The translations under genes were made by a program, and so were the position numbers. From positions 3,408,501 to 3,472,500 of the forward strand of contig NZ_CP017705.1 of assembly GCF_002706795.1 (NCBI RefSeq): a stretch of 64,000 nucleotides of DNA, given 5' to 3'. Below the pieces are notes generated by a model, which was not told the origin of the DNA, made no database searches, and saw only the letters and a list, made by a program, of their open reading frames with translations. This DNA is from Brevibacillus laterosporus DSM 25 (GTDB taxonomy: Bacteria; Bacillota; Bacilli; Brevibacillales; Brevibacillaceae). Shown here one piece after another: positions 54,613 through 64,000 of the stretch; the stretch's first letter is position 1; each line of letters starts with the position of its first letter.

Positions 54613-56385
54613 GTGAGCCCCATGTGGTTTTCTAAGAGTAAACAGCGTATCATGGCCATGTTGATGGTGGCTGCTTTTTTGGTAGCGGCAAGTATGCCGG
54701 TCTGGGCTACAGAAGCGACAGATCGTCTCTTTGTCACGATGTCTGATGCTTTCTTGAAGCTGAAGGAGCAAGATTGGGCTCATGTAGAGACAACAATCAC
54801 CACTTTTGCAGGGGAATGGGCGAAAGAGAGAACGGATATTCCACAAGCAAAAGAGGTGGACAACGCCATCGCGTACGTGCAGGCAGAGTTACAGAAAGAG
54901 ACGAAGGACGATAAGGCAATTTATGCTGGTCTACAGCAGTTGTCCAAATCCTTAAGAACTTACGAAGAAACGATAGCCCCTCCAAAAAAAGAGGAAAATC
55001 AACAGAAGCTAAAAGATGTACTAGCTCAGCTGGAAAAATGGCAAAAAGATGTAAACCAACAAAGCCAACCAGAGATGCTTAAGGCCTATCAATCCTTGGA
55101 TAGAAATTGGACGAGAGCCGAATTAATTGTTCGAAACAAAAGTATCATGGCATACGGTGATATTGAGAAACAAATGGCTTTTGTACGCATTGCGTTAAAT
55201 GCCGAACCATTAGATTTGAAAAAGGTAGCTGAAAAAATGGATGGACTTCACCAGTCTATTCAAGCATTTTTAGATGGGAAAACAAGTGGAGAAGCCCCAG
55301 CAGAAGGGACATACTCTGTTCAGAGCTTGTTAGATTTGCTTTCGACCTCAATCTCTGCTATAGGGGCCAATGATAATGCTACTGCTATTGATACCCTAAA
55401 TCAATTTTTAACGATTTGGCCACTGGTCGAAGGTGAGATTATGACGAGGGCACCTAGCTTATATGCAAAAGTAGAGAATGAAATTCCACTAGCTATCAGT
55501 GAACTTAGCTCTAAGGTTCCTAAGACTTCACAGGCAACTGATCGATTGGCTCAGCTACAGATTGATCTGGCTCCATATGTGTCAAGTGGCTCTTATCATA
55601 TGTGGGATGCTGCGGTGATTTTATTACGTGAAGGATTTGAGGCTTTAATAATCGTGGCAGCCTTACTCTCCTTTTTGAAAAAAACAAACCACGCCCATCA
55701 ACAAAAATGGATTTGGGCAGGTGTGGGTGTCGGAATTATATGTAGTGGTTTGTTGGCTGTTGGTATCCAGATATTCTTTTCACAAGCGACAGCAGGTGCT
55801 AGCCGTGAATATTTAGAAGGAGTTTTCGGAATTGCGGCTGTTGTAATGATGGTGCTGGTAGGGAACTGGTTACACAATAAATCCAACATTCAAAATTGGA
55901 ATGTCTATCTTAAAGGTCAGGTAGAATCAGCAGTTGCTAAGGGCGGACTATGGGCCATGGCAACCGTTAGTTTTCTAGCGATCTTCCGTGAAGGCGCCGA
56001 AACAGTTATTTTCTATATCGGGTTGGCTCCATCCATTACGATGAAAGAATTGCTAGCGGGAATTGCCCTAGCGCTAGCTATCTTAGTGGTTGTTGGGTTT
56101 GTACTTATTCGTTACAGTGTAAAACTGCCGATTCGATTATTCTTTACGACGGCCACAGTTGTTATCTATGCGCTAGCTTTCAAGATTGTTGGAGTCAGTG
56201 TACATGCATTACAAATCACCAAATCCTTGCCTGTCCATCCAATAAGTCAGGTGCCGTTGTGGGAAGGAATTGGGTTATTTCCAACCATGGAAACAGTGCT
56301 GTCACAAGGTATTTTATTGATAATTGTGCTTGGGGTGTTTATTTGGACCCACAAACGAGCTAAAAAACCCGTGATTCCTGCATAA
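54613..56385 (+). CDS. efeU: Ferrous/ferric iron permease EfeU (FTR1 family)
   Basis: The 590-residue protein has a signal-like start, an extracellular helical part up to about residue 330 and an FTR1 membrane domain of about seven helices. The iron-binding REGxE motifs are LLREGFEALIIVAALL and AIFREGAETVIFYIGL. The long N-terminal part is typical for Gram-positive EfeU (YwbL). GTG 54613 (8 bases after AAGGAG) is kept; ATG 54622 is possible. A terminator closes the operon. Confidence 0.93.
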   Translation: MSPMWFSKSKQRIMAMLMVAAFLVAASMPVWATEATDRLFVTMSDAFLKLKEQDWAHVETTITTFAGEWAKERTDIPQAKEVDNAIAYVQAELQKETKDDKAIYAGLQQLSKSLRTYEETIAPPKKEENQQKLKDVLAQLEKWQKDVNQQSQPEMLKAYQSLDRNWTRAELIVRNKSIMAYGDIEKQMAFVRIALNAEPLDLKKVAEKMDGLHQSIQAFLDGKTSGEAPAEGTYSVQSLLDLLSTSISAIGANDNATAIDTLNQFLTIWPLVEGEIMTRAPSLYAKVENEIPLAISELSSKVPKTSQATDRLAQLQIDLAPYVSSGSYHMWDAAVILLREGFEALIIVAALLSFLKKTNHAHQQKWIWAGVGVGIICSGLLAVGIQIFFSQATAGASREYLEGVFGIAAVVMMVLVGNWLHNKSNIQNWNVYLKGQVESAVAKGGLWAMATVSFLAIFREGAETVIFYIGLAPSITMKELLAGIALALAILVVVGFVLIRYSVKLPIRLFFTTATVVIYALAFKIVGVSVHALQITKSLPVHPISQVPLWEGIGLFPTMETVLSQGILLIIVLGVFIWTHKRAKKPVIPA

Positions 56386-56405
56386 GTGCAATAAGATAAA
56401 GAAAG

Positions 56406-56438
56406 AGTCCGATCAGTATGGTGATCGGGCTTTTTTCT
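56406..56438 (+). terminator. Terminator of the efe operon
   Basis: The arms AGTCCGATCA and TGATCGGGCT close over GTATGG and are followed by TTTTTCTC. Confidence 0.85.
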
Positions 56439-56545
56439 CACTATTCATTTTCCATTGACCTCGTTTGAAAAGAAAGGTACGATCAAAAAAAGATTAGGAG
56501 CGATTCTGATAAGCATTTGTTTCAGCCTAAGGGAGGATCATTAGC

Positions 56546-57379
56546 ATGAAAATAGCCAAGGTTATTAACAACAATGTGATCAGCGTATACAACGATCAAA
56601 AGAAAGAACTGGTTATAATGGGCAGAGGGATTGCCTTTCAGAAGCGACCAGGTGATACAGTTGAAGAAGAAAAGATCGAGAAAATTTTCACATTAGAAAA
56701 TAAGGATATCTCCGAGAAGTTTAAAACGTTGCTTTATGAAATTCCGATGGAGTATATGGAAATCTCAGAAGAAATCATTACTTATGCAAAAATGAGCTTG
56801 GGCAAAAAGTTAAATGAAAGCATTTACGTTTCCCTTACTGATCATATTTATTTTGCTATTCAGCGAAACAGGGACGGATTAGATATTAAAAATGCATTGC
56901 TTTGGGAGATCAAAAGGTTGTATCAAGATGAATTTTCAGTTGGACAAAAGGCAATCAAACAGATCAATCAGAAATTGGGAGTTACATTGCCTGATGATGA
57001 GGCCGGGTTTATTGCTTTACACATTGTAAATGCTGAACTAAATGAAGAAATGCCAACGATTGTTACCATTACGAAGGTGATGCAGGAGATTTTAAATATC
57101 GTTAAATATCATTTCAATATCGAAGTGGACGAGGAATCGTTGCATTATTATCGGTTTATCACACATTTAAAGTTTTTTGCTCAACGCCTGTGCAAGGAAG
57201 CTCACATGGAGAGTAGCGATGATTTCTTATATGAGATGGTTAAGAGCAAGTATAAGGAAGCTTATGAGTGTACGAAGAAGATCAAGCGATACATTTCTAA
57301 GGAATATAAGCATGAGTTGACGAATGAGGAAGTGCTTTATCTAACAATCCACATTCATCGAGTGGTAAATAAAAAGTAA
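56546..57379 (+). CDS. licT: BglG/LicT-family transcription antiterminator
   Basis: The 277-residue RNA-binding protein has a CAT domain (1-60; IAKVINNNVISVYNDQ, then GRGIAFQKRPGD) and two PRD domains with the regulatory histidines in LTDHIYFAIQRN, ALHIVNAE, FITHLKFFAQR and LTIHIHRVV. The PTS transporter phosphorylates these to switch it off when no sugar is taken up; in its active form it binds the RAT hairpins. Two RAT sites lie right after it, before bglP. Confidence 0.93.
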   Translation: MKIAKVINNNVISVYNDQKKELVIMGRGIAFQKRPGDTVEEEKIEKIFTLENKDISEKFKTLLYEIPMEYMEISEEIITYAKMSLGKKLNESIYVSLTDHIYFAIQRNRDGLDIKNALLWEIKRLYQDEFSVGQKAIKQINQKLGVTLPDDEAGFIALHIVNAELNEEMPTIVTITKVMQEILNIVKYHFNIEVDEESLHYYRFITHLKFFAQRLCKEAHMESSDDFLYEMVKSKYKEAYECTKKIKRYISKEYKHELTNEEVLYLTIHIHRVVNKK

Positions 57380-57382
57380 GAA

Positions 57383-57419
57383 TGAAAGCGTTGACATTTA
57401 TAAAAGAGCATGATATTTT
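57383..57419 (+). promoter_or_regulatory. bglP promoter overlapped by a cre site
   Basis: TTGACA (57391-57396) and TATTTT (57414-57419) are 17 bases apart. TGAAAGCGTTGACA (57383-57396) fits the CcpA cre consensus and covers the -35 box, so preferred sugars would repress the operon. Confidence 0.8.
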
Positions 57420-57454
57420 ATAAGTAACTTCATAAGACAAGTTCTTATTGATTA

Positions 57455-57525
57455 GGATTGTTACTGGTTAAGCAGGCAAAACCTAAATGGTTGTTCATTT
57501 ATGTGGACAGCGATTTAGGTTTTTT
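57455..57525 (+). promoter_or_regulatory. First RAT antiterminator site and terminator
   Basis: GGATTGTTACTGGTTAAGCA and the following GGCAAAACC (57455-57483) match the RAT RNA consensus for LicT. Its last bases are shared with the terminator stem AAACCTAAAT...ATTTAGGTTT TTTT (57478-57525), so LicT binding and termination exclude each other. Confidence 0.92.
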
Positions 57526-57542
57526 TAAATTTCATACTACTA

Positions 57543-57627
57543 GGATTGTTACTGTAAGCCAGGCAAAACCTAAATGTTTATTCATGTGCGACTATGTTGT
57601 CGATACATGGGTAGATGTTTGGGTTTT
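57543..57627 (+). promoter_or_regulatory. Second RAT antiterminator site and terminator
   Basis: GGATTGTTACTGTAAGCCAG and GGCAAAACC (57543-57570) repeat the RAT. Its 3' end pairs over a long loop with AGATGTTTGGGTTT (57612-57625) through several G-U pairs, followed by a T-tract. The 345-base gap between licT and bglP is filled by these two units and the promoter. Confidence 0.85.
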
Positions 57628-57724
57628 TTTTATGAGATGATGTGAATCTTTTGATCAATTGGGCCCATTTGAACAAGTGCATTGCCTTTATCTCAGTCAT
57701 GTTAGGAAAAGGATGTGTTTTTCT

Positions 57725-59608
57725 ATGGATCAGGAAAAAGTAGCAAAAGAAATTGTAGCGCTTGTTGGAGGAAAAGAAAATATTGCACATGTCACCCACT
57801 GTATGACGAGATTACGCTTTAACTTGCATGACGATCAGCTTGCTAATAAAGAGATGCTGGAAAAGACAAAAGGTGTCATGGGTACCATGAAGAGTGGAGG
57901 TCAATTTCAGGTAATCATTGGTAACGATGTGGCGCAGGTTTATAAAGAGATCATGAAGAGTACCGATGTAACTACGAAACAAGGACATGATAAGGCTCCG
58001 AAAAAGAAGCAAAACCCGATAAGTGCTATTTTTGATGTAATTGCCGGGGTATTTACACCGATTCTACCAGCCATAGCTGGTGCTGGGATGATTAAAGGTC
58101 TTTTGTCTCTAGCGGCAACCTTTGGCTGGATGTCGCCAGACGATAGTACCTATCTGATACTAAATGCGATTGGAGACGGTGCTTTCTACTTCCTACCGCT
58201 TATCTTAGCATTTAGTGCGGCAAATAAATTTGGGAATAATCCTTTCGTTGCTGTTTCTGTCGCAGCTGCTGTCCTTCATCCTCAACTGACAGCCTTGTTA
58301 GGAACAGGTCAAAATACAAGCTTTCTTGGGATGCCGGTAACAGCCGTTACCTATGCTTCGTCGGTTATTCCAATCGTCATTACGATCTGGCTGGCATCTT
58401 ATGTGGAAAAAGCAGTAGATAAAGCAGTTCATAAATCAATGAAGCTGATTTTAGTACCCATGATTACCTTGCTCATTGTGGTACCGCTTATGCTCATTGC
58501 CATTGGACCAATTGGAACTATTATCGGAAATGGACTTGCCTCAGGGATTACCGCGTTGTTTGATCATGCAGGATTGTTTGCAGGTGTGCTACTTGGTGGA
58601 ACGATGTCCCTCATTATTATTACTGGCATGCACTATGCGCTTATACCGATTATGATTGGTACCGTCGCTCAGCTTGGCTACGATTACATTCTTCCGATTA
58701 TGTTCGTAGCTAACTTAGCACAAGCGGGAGCAGCCTTTGGGGTATTCTTGAAATCAAGAAACAAGGAATTTAAGTCAATTGCCATGTCTACAAGTATAAC
58801 AGCAACGATGGGTATTACAGAGCCAGCGATGTATGGGGTCAACATGAGACTGAAAAAACCATTCATCGCGGCGTTAATCGGTGGAGCCGTCAGTGGAGCC
58901 TTTATCAGCTTGTTTAATACGAAAGCGTATATTGTAGGAGGAAATGCAGGATTGCCTGGATTGCCTATCCTTATTGGCGAAACGTTCTGGTATGCGATTA
59001 TTGGTATGCTCATTGCCTTTGTTGTCGGAGCAGTTGTGACATATCTTCTGGGATTTGTTGATATTCCAAGCAACGAAGCTAAGGAAGAATCGAGAGAGAC
59101 AGAAGACATGATAGAGATAGAAAAAGTAGTGGAAATAGGACATACACTTGTTAAAAGTGAACAGATTTACAGTCCATTAGCTGGAGTTGTTCATCCATTA
59201 CAAGAAGTAAGCGATCCTACCTTTTCCAGAGAGATTATGGGAAAAGGAATAGCAATTGAACCCGCGGAGGGACGTGTTGTCTCGCCAGTGAATGGGACTG
59301 TTGTCTCGATTTTTAATACGAAGCATGCCATAGGATTAATCAGTGATGAGGGAGCAGAGGTATTGATTCATATTGGAATTGATACCGTTAAATTAGAGGG
59401 TAAACACTTTACAGCCCATGTACAGACAGGTCAGCAGGTCAAGGTAGGTGAGTTGCTCATCGAATTCGATCTTCATGAGATTAGACAGGCAGGCTTTGAG
59501 ACAATAACTCCTGTGATCATCACGAATACAGATCAATATCCAGAGATCCAACCTTCGACTCAAGCTGAAATGAAAGAGACAGAGCTGTTGCTCACCCTGC
59601 GTGTATAA
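57725..59608 (+). CDS. bglP: Beta-glucoside PTS transporter, subunits IIBCA
   Basis: The 627-residue protein joins IIB (C26 in HVTHCMTRLRF), IIC (eight to ten membrane helices, about 105-450, with GMHYALIPIMIGT and GITEPAMYGVN) and IIA (SPLAGVVHPL near 485; active histidine in VLIHIGIDTVKLEG). It imports and phosphorylates aryl-beta-glucosides such as salicin or cellobiose-like sugars and also sets LicT activity. ATG 57725 matches the usual MDxEKxAKEI start; AGGAAAAGG lies 12 bases ahead. Confidence 0.93.
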   Translation: MDQEKVAKEIVALVGGKENIAHVTHCMTRLRFNLHDDQLANKEMLEKTKGVMGTMKSGGQFQVIIGNDVAQVYKEIMKSTDVTTKQGHDKAPKKKQNPISAIFDVIAGVFTPILPAIAGAGMIKGLLSLAATFGWMSPDDSTYLILNAIGDGAFYFLPLILAFSAANKFGNNPFVAVSVAAAVLHPQLTALLGTGQNTSFLGMPVTAVTYASSVIPIVITIWLASYVEKAVDKAVHKSMKLILVPMITLLIVVPLMLIAIGPIGTIIGNGLASGITALFDHAGLFAGVLLGGTMSLIIITGMHYALIPIMIGTVAQLGYDYILPIMFVANLAQAGAAFGVFLKSRNKEFKSIAMSTSITATMGITEPAMYGVNMRLKKPFIAALIGGAVSGAFISLFNTKAYIVGGNAGLPGLPILIGETFWYAIIGMLIAFVVGAVVTYLLGFVDIPSNEAKEESRETEDMIEIEKVVEIGHTLVKSEQIYSPLAGVVHPLQEVSDPTFSREIMGKGIAIEPAEGRVVSPVNGTVVSIFNTKHAIGLISDEGAEVLIHIGIDTVKLEGKHFTAHVQTGQQVKVGELLIEFDLHEIRQAGFETITPVIITNTDQYPEIQPSTQAEMKETELLLTLRV

Positions 59609-61108
<1,500 letters not shown>

Positions 61109-61116
61109 AATGATAG

Positions 61117-61155
61117 AGGCGCTAGGTTATTTATAACCTTTGCGCCTTTTTATTA
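61117..61155 (+). terminator. Terminator of the bgl operon
   Basis: The stem AGGCGC-TAGGTTAT and ATAACCTTTGCGCCT closes with a small internal mismatch and runs into TTTTATTATTTT. Confidence 0.8.
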
Positions 61156-61254
61156 TTTTGATAGAAAAGTCATAAATAAAAATAAAATATATGGAGTGGT
61201 CTGGAAGTTTGATTCATGATATAGTACGCTCTTTACAAAGTGGAGGTGTAAGAA

Positions 61255-62118
61255 TTGTTCAAATTTTTAAAACAAATAATAATCATGCTTATTCTAGTGA
61301 TAATAATGGCAGGGTTACCACAGATGCTTGCCATTAATGAAGACGGATTATTGTTCATAACCCCAGAAAACGTAATCCTACAAACAGGGGCTCTTATACA
61401 CGATGTTTCTCAGGGAACCTTAGGACAATATACATCTGGTGCCAATATACGTAATATTTCAGAAGATATTTTTCCTTTTGCCAAACAATCATTTATTCTT
61501 TTGCTGTCCAGTTTACTCGTTTCTATCATTGTGAGTATTCTGTTCGGATTGTTTCTACACAGGTGGCGGATTATTACGTGGATAAAAAAAGTACTTGATT
61601 TCATTTCCATTATTCCTGATTTTATTTTAATTTTATTCTTTTTATTTTTGACGGTTACGATCTATAAAACAACGGGTGTCCGTCTACTTACCATCTCACC
61701 GTTAAGCAAGGATTTTTCAAGGATTTGGTTTCCAATCTTGGTTCTATCGATTGGACCCATGCTGTATTTAGTGAAGCTAGTTGATTTAAAATACAAGCAG
61801 GTCGGGGGAGAAGATTACGTACGGACCGCGGTTGCTAAGGGGCTCGGTGGATTCCATGTTCAATTGCACCACATGTATAAAAATATAAAACCGTTTTTTA
61901 TTGCTGATCTAAAGAAAGCGATCTCGATTTCTGTGACTAATTTGTTTATTGTGGAGTATCTTCTAAATGTGTCAGGAATCACTAGATTTATTTTCGGCAC
62001 ATACCAATTTAATATAGTTGTGATTGGTTTGTGTATTTTGTTACTGATCACAGGTCTAGCCTATGCCATTATTCGTTTTTTCCTATATTTGTTCGAGCGA
62101 GGGTTTATTTATGAATAA
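61255..62118 (+). CDS. ABC transporter permease, OppB/DppB-like
   Basis: The 287-residue protein has a signal-anchor and about six membrane helices. The coupling segment is GGEDYVRTAVAKGLGGFHVQ, in which EDYVRTAVAKGL keeps the EAA-type motif of binding-protein-dependent permeases. TTG 61255 follows GGAGGTGTAAG. It overlaps the next permease gene by 8 bases. No ATPase or binding protein is encoded beside it. It resembles Dpp/Opp/Nik inner-membrane subunits, but the substrate is unknown. Confidence 0.85.
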   Translation: MFKFLKQIIIMLILVIIMAGLPQMLAINEDGLLFITPENVILQTGALIHDVSQGTLGQYTSGANIRNISEDIFPFAKQSFILLLSSLLVSIIVSILFGLFLHRWRIITWIKKVLDFISIIPDFILILFFLFLTVTIYKTTGVRLLTISPLSKDFSRIWFPILVLSIGPMLYLVKLVDLKYKQVGGEDYVRTAVAKGLGGFHVQLHHMYKNIKPFFIADLKKAISISVTNLFIVEYLLNVSGITRFIFGTYQFNIVVIGLCILLLITGLAYAIIRFFLYLFERGFIYE

Positions 62119-63034
62119 GCAAAAAGGTAGAATTTCATTATGGTTGGGTTTCTTTATTGTATCAGTGCTATTCATTGTTGCTATTTTTGGACCAATGGTT
62201 GCTCCGTATGATATAGACTTTCAGGTACGAGCCGAATATGTAGAGGTAAATGGTACGCAAGTCATCGTTTCACCACCATTGCCACCCTCAGAGAAATATC
62301 CAATTGGAACAGATAAATGGGGACATGATATGCTAACTTCCTTGTTATATGGTGCAAGATATACGCTGTTTGTTACGATTGCTTGTGCCTTGTTGCGAGT
62401 TATGTTAGGAATGATCATCGGACTCAAAATAGGAATGGCAGATCGTCCACAGAGATGGTGGCTCAGTCTAGAGAATGCGTGGGGCCATGTGCCGCTGTTT
62501 TTACCAGTATACTTTCTGCTGTACCGCATTAATATCAATTCACCTTTATCTTCGTTTGACTTAGTGATGATTTTTACTATAGTTGTATCAGTGCTAGGTA
62601 TTCCAAGTGTTGTATCATCAGTTCGTCAAAAAACAGAGCAGTTGAAGGAAGCTCATTTTGTCACAGCAGCCATTTCTATTGGGGCTAGCAAAAATCACAT
62701 TATGCTCAGGCATATCCTTCCTCAACTAAAAGAGCAGATTATGATGCTTTTTGTTATGGAGATTATCGGGGTTATGACTTTGATGGGACAATTGGGTATT
62801 TTTAACCTGTTTATCGGTGGGACGATTCAGCAATTTGATCCGAGTATTTTTTTAACTAAAACGTATGAATGGGCTGGATTAATTGGACAAGCACGTGCTT
62901 TCCTACAAGCCAAGCAATGGATTTTCTTTGCTCCGTTAACCGCTTTTATGTTTGCGATTTTAGGTTTTACTCTAATTGTAAATGGAATGAAGAAGCGATA
63001 TGAAGAAGCATATAATCGGACCCCTTATGTCTAA
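62111..63034 (+). CDS. ABC transporter permease, OppC/DppC-like
   Basis: The 307-residue protein shows an OppC-type start (FGPMVAPYDIDFQ, then YPIGTDKWGHDMLTSLLYGA), several helices and the coupling loop AHFVTAAISIGASKNHIMLR. ATG 62111 lies in the last codons of the previous gene, behind GAGCGAGGG, showing translational coupling. With its partner it forms the two-subunit membrane channel for a peptide-, metal-chelate- or sugar-type importer. The matching ATPases must be encoded elsewhere, or this is a partial operon. Confidence 0.87.
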   Translation: MNKQKGRISLWLGFFIVSVLFIVAIFGPMVAPYDIDFQVRAEYVEVNGTQVIVSPPLPPSEKYPIGTDKWGHDMLTSLLYGARYTLFVTIACALLRVMLGMIIGLKIGMADRPQRWWLSLENAWGHVPLFLPVYFLLYRININSPLSSFDLVMIFTIVVSVLGIPSVVSSVRQKTEQLKEAHFVTAAISIGASKNHIMLRHILPQLKEQIMMLFVMEIIGVMTLMGQLGIFNLFIGGTIQQFDPSIFLTKTYEWAGLIGQARAFLQAKQWIFFAPLTAFMFAILGFTLIVNGMKKRYEEAYNRTPYV

Positions 63035-63044
63035 GGGAATGAAA

Positions 63045-63090
63045 AAATCCCCCCTTCTCTTCAAATATTTGAAGAAAAGGGAGGTATTTC
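63045..63090. terminator. Bidirectional terminator between permease and gerE
   Basis: CCCCCCTTCTCTTCAAAT and ATTTGAAGAAAAGGGAGG form a long hairpin with one mismatch. There is an A-rich flank on one side and a T-rich one on the other, so it can serve both converging units. Confidence 0.75.
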
Positions 63091-63100
63091 ACTCGAGCGG

Positions 63101-63322
63101 TCAAATTTTTAATTCGCCAAGCCTCACCAATTCTACTACGGCTTGTGACCGCCCTTTCACGCCCAATTTCTGCATGACGTTACTAATGTGATTTCTGACT
63201 GTTTTTTCGCTGATGAAGAGCTGTCCTGCTATCTCTTTTGTGGTCTTGTCTTGGACCAGGAGTTCAAACACTTCTCTTTCGCGATTAGTTAATAACGGTT
63301 TACTTTGGTCGCTACTCTTCAA
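63101..63322 (-). CDS. gerE: Spore coat transcription regulator GerE
   Basis: The 73-residue protein is a bare LuxR-type helix-turn-helix: PLLTNREREVFELLVQDKTT, then EIAGQLFISEKTVRNHISNV and QKLGVKGRSQAVVELVRLGE. It is nearly identical to GerE of Bacillus subtilis, which acts late in the mother cell on coat genes together with SigK. TTG 63320-63322 is the start, about 8 bases after AAGGAGGGG (minus strand). A SigK-like promoter lies about 60 bases upstream. Confidence 0.95.
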   Translation of the reverse strand: MKSSDQSKPLLTNREREVFELLVQDKTTKEIAGQLFISEKTVRNHISNVMQKLGVKGRSQAVVELVRLGELKI

Positions 63323-63380
63323 AACGTGCCACCCCTCCTTGTGGGCTCTACAGGAACAAGGTTGAGGGATACAGTCACCT

Positions 63381-63409
63381 TATCCTATGTCAGGGGGAGT
63401 GTGTTGGTG
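63381..63409 (-). promoter_or_regulatory. SigK-type promoter of gerE
   Basis: On the minus strand CATAGGATA (63389-63381) fits the SigK -10 pattern CATANNNTA. CACC (63409-63406), containing the -35 AC, lies 16 bases before it. gerE is a known SigK target in Bacillus. The rest of the gap from 63323 to about 63640 shows nothing else I can name. Confidence 0.7.
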
Positions 63410-63698
63410 CCGGAGTAGCAGGCTTTTTAGGCTTTTGCCTTACATACTATTCATAGCGTGAAAGGTGGGTACCTCGGCCTACTCAATTTCTGTTTTTCCA
63501 ATACATATTGTAAACATTTCTACTTATTCAACCTAATTTTTCTGTATTGGTAGAAGCAAAGTCATAACCTATAATCATGAAAAAAGGCAGTAGCAACGAA
63601 AAAACGTTGCATCAAAGATGTGCTTTGCAAAACATTCGTAATATGTTATGGTATTACTTGAATTTGTAACATTGAAAAACGAAATAAGCGTGTACTAA

Positions 63699-63879
63699 AC
63701 GGGGGCCGAGCAAATACGGCTGAGATTGTAACAGAATGCGTTACTAACCGTAGAACCTGAACTGGGTAATGCCAGCGGAGGGAGAGGTAGCTGACTTCAA
63801 GTGCGAAAGCTGTAGCTCTATCGTCGAGATGGGGTTGTATCGCCGAGTTGAGAACCATCCGTCTAAGGGTGGTTTTTTT
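63699..63879 (+). promoter_or_regulatory. TPP riboswitch (THI box) with terminator
   Basis: The core GGGGGCCGAGC, CTGAGATTGTAACAG, ACCGTAGAACCTGAACTGGG and TAATGCCAGCGGAGGGA matches the THI element. A terminator hairpin AACCATCC...GGGTGGTT TTTTT follows at 63853-63879. So the next gene, off the right edge, is probably for thiamine transport or synthesis. Confidence 0.95.
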
Positions 63880-63930
63880 GTGTGTAAAACATCAAAAACA
63901 CCTTTTTCACAACCAACTAGGAGATACAAT

Positions 63931-64000
63931 TTGCCCTTATTTTTATTTTTGGTCTATAAAAACTTGAGTTGGACCCTTTCTATTTCTGCTGCTTACATAC
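63931..64000 (+). CDS. Start of a gene under the TPP riboswitch, cut by the window end
   Basis: TTG 63931 lies 6 bases after AGGAGA (63919-63924), with no stop up to the window end. The 23 residues LPLFLFLVYKNLSWTLSISA look hydrophobic, like the first membrane segment of a transporter. The start is not certain, and the product cannot be named from this. Confidence 0.4.
   Translation, partial: MPLFLFLVYKNLSWTLSISAAYI

Noticed and set aside
57455-57570. Two near-identical 28-base repeats, at first like a short CRISPR
   Set aside because: They are RAT sites with shared terminator stems; only two copies, and no cas genes.

Overview
The window looks like chromosomal DNA of a spore-forming Firmicute of the Bacillales, most like Brevibacillus/Paenibacillaceae. 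This is inferred from gene content and order, not from a database search. The evidence is: a gerE spore-coat regulator behind a SigK-like promoter; csaB for S-layer anchoring; AGGAGG ribosome sites with many TTG starts; L-box, S-box and THI-box riboswitches; and the order fadD-fadR-fadB-etfB-etfA ... trxA-uvrC ... lysC ... yslB-sdhCAB ... gerE, which follows the Bacillus backbone.

Positions 1-15,200 form an accessory toxin-delivery locus. It holds a 5'-cut Hsp70/actin-fold ATPase, an unknown protein, a DcrB-like small protein, a VgrG-like spike, a pentapeptide-repeat protein, an Imm11/Imm43-like protein and a DUF4280 PAAR-like protein. These are followed by a giant polypeptide carrying a second VgrG-like domain, a proline-rich linker, a hydrophobic segment, an Rhs/YD-repeat shell and a C-terminal toxin with an HxxD motif like polymorphic toxin type 15. 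Behind it lie an AT-rich probable immunity gene, a frameshifted SUKH gene, a Syd-family gene, a broken copy of the Rhs tip and a degraded reverse-strand fragment. VgrG and PAAR-type parts are hallmarks of type VI secretion, but no sheath, tube or membrane-complex gene is visible; the locus runs off the left edge.

Positions 15,300-29,300 hold a secreted YcdB-like protein, an ECF sigma factor with its membrane anti-sigma-like partner, a BtuFCD-like corrinoid/iron ABC transporter, an IS3-family element inserted in the loop of a terminator hairpin, a methyltransferase, csaB, a 39-residue membrane protein, a PrmA-like methyltransferase, a thiolase and an LCP-family cell-wall ligase.

Positions 29,500-47,800 are core metabolism: a fatty-acid degradation regulon (fadD, fadR with a perfect palindromic operator, fadB, etfBA), an MBL-fold hydrolase, trxA, uvrC, an SDR oxidoreductase, lysC under a lysine riboswitch, a GNAT protein, metX under a SAM riboswitch, yslB and sdhCAB.

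Positions 47,900-64,000 are a second accessory block: a 1265-residue subtilisin-like exoprotease, a Fur-controlled efeO-efeB-efeU iron system, a beta-glucoside operon (licT, bglP, bglH) with a cre-overlapped promoter and two RAT/terminator switches, and two permeases of the Opp/Dpp type without partner genes. The window ends with gerE and a TPP riboswitch leading a gene that runs off the right edge.
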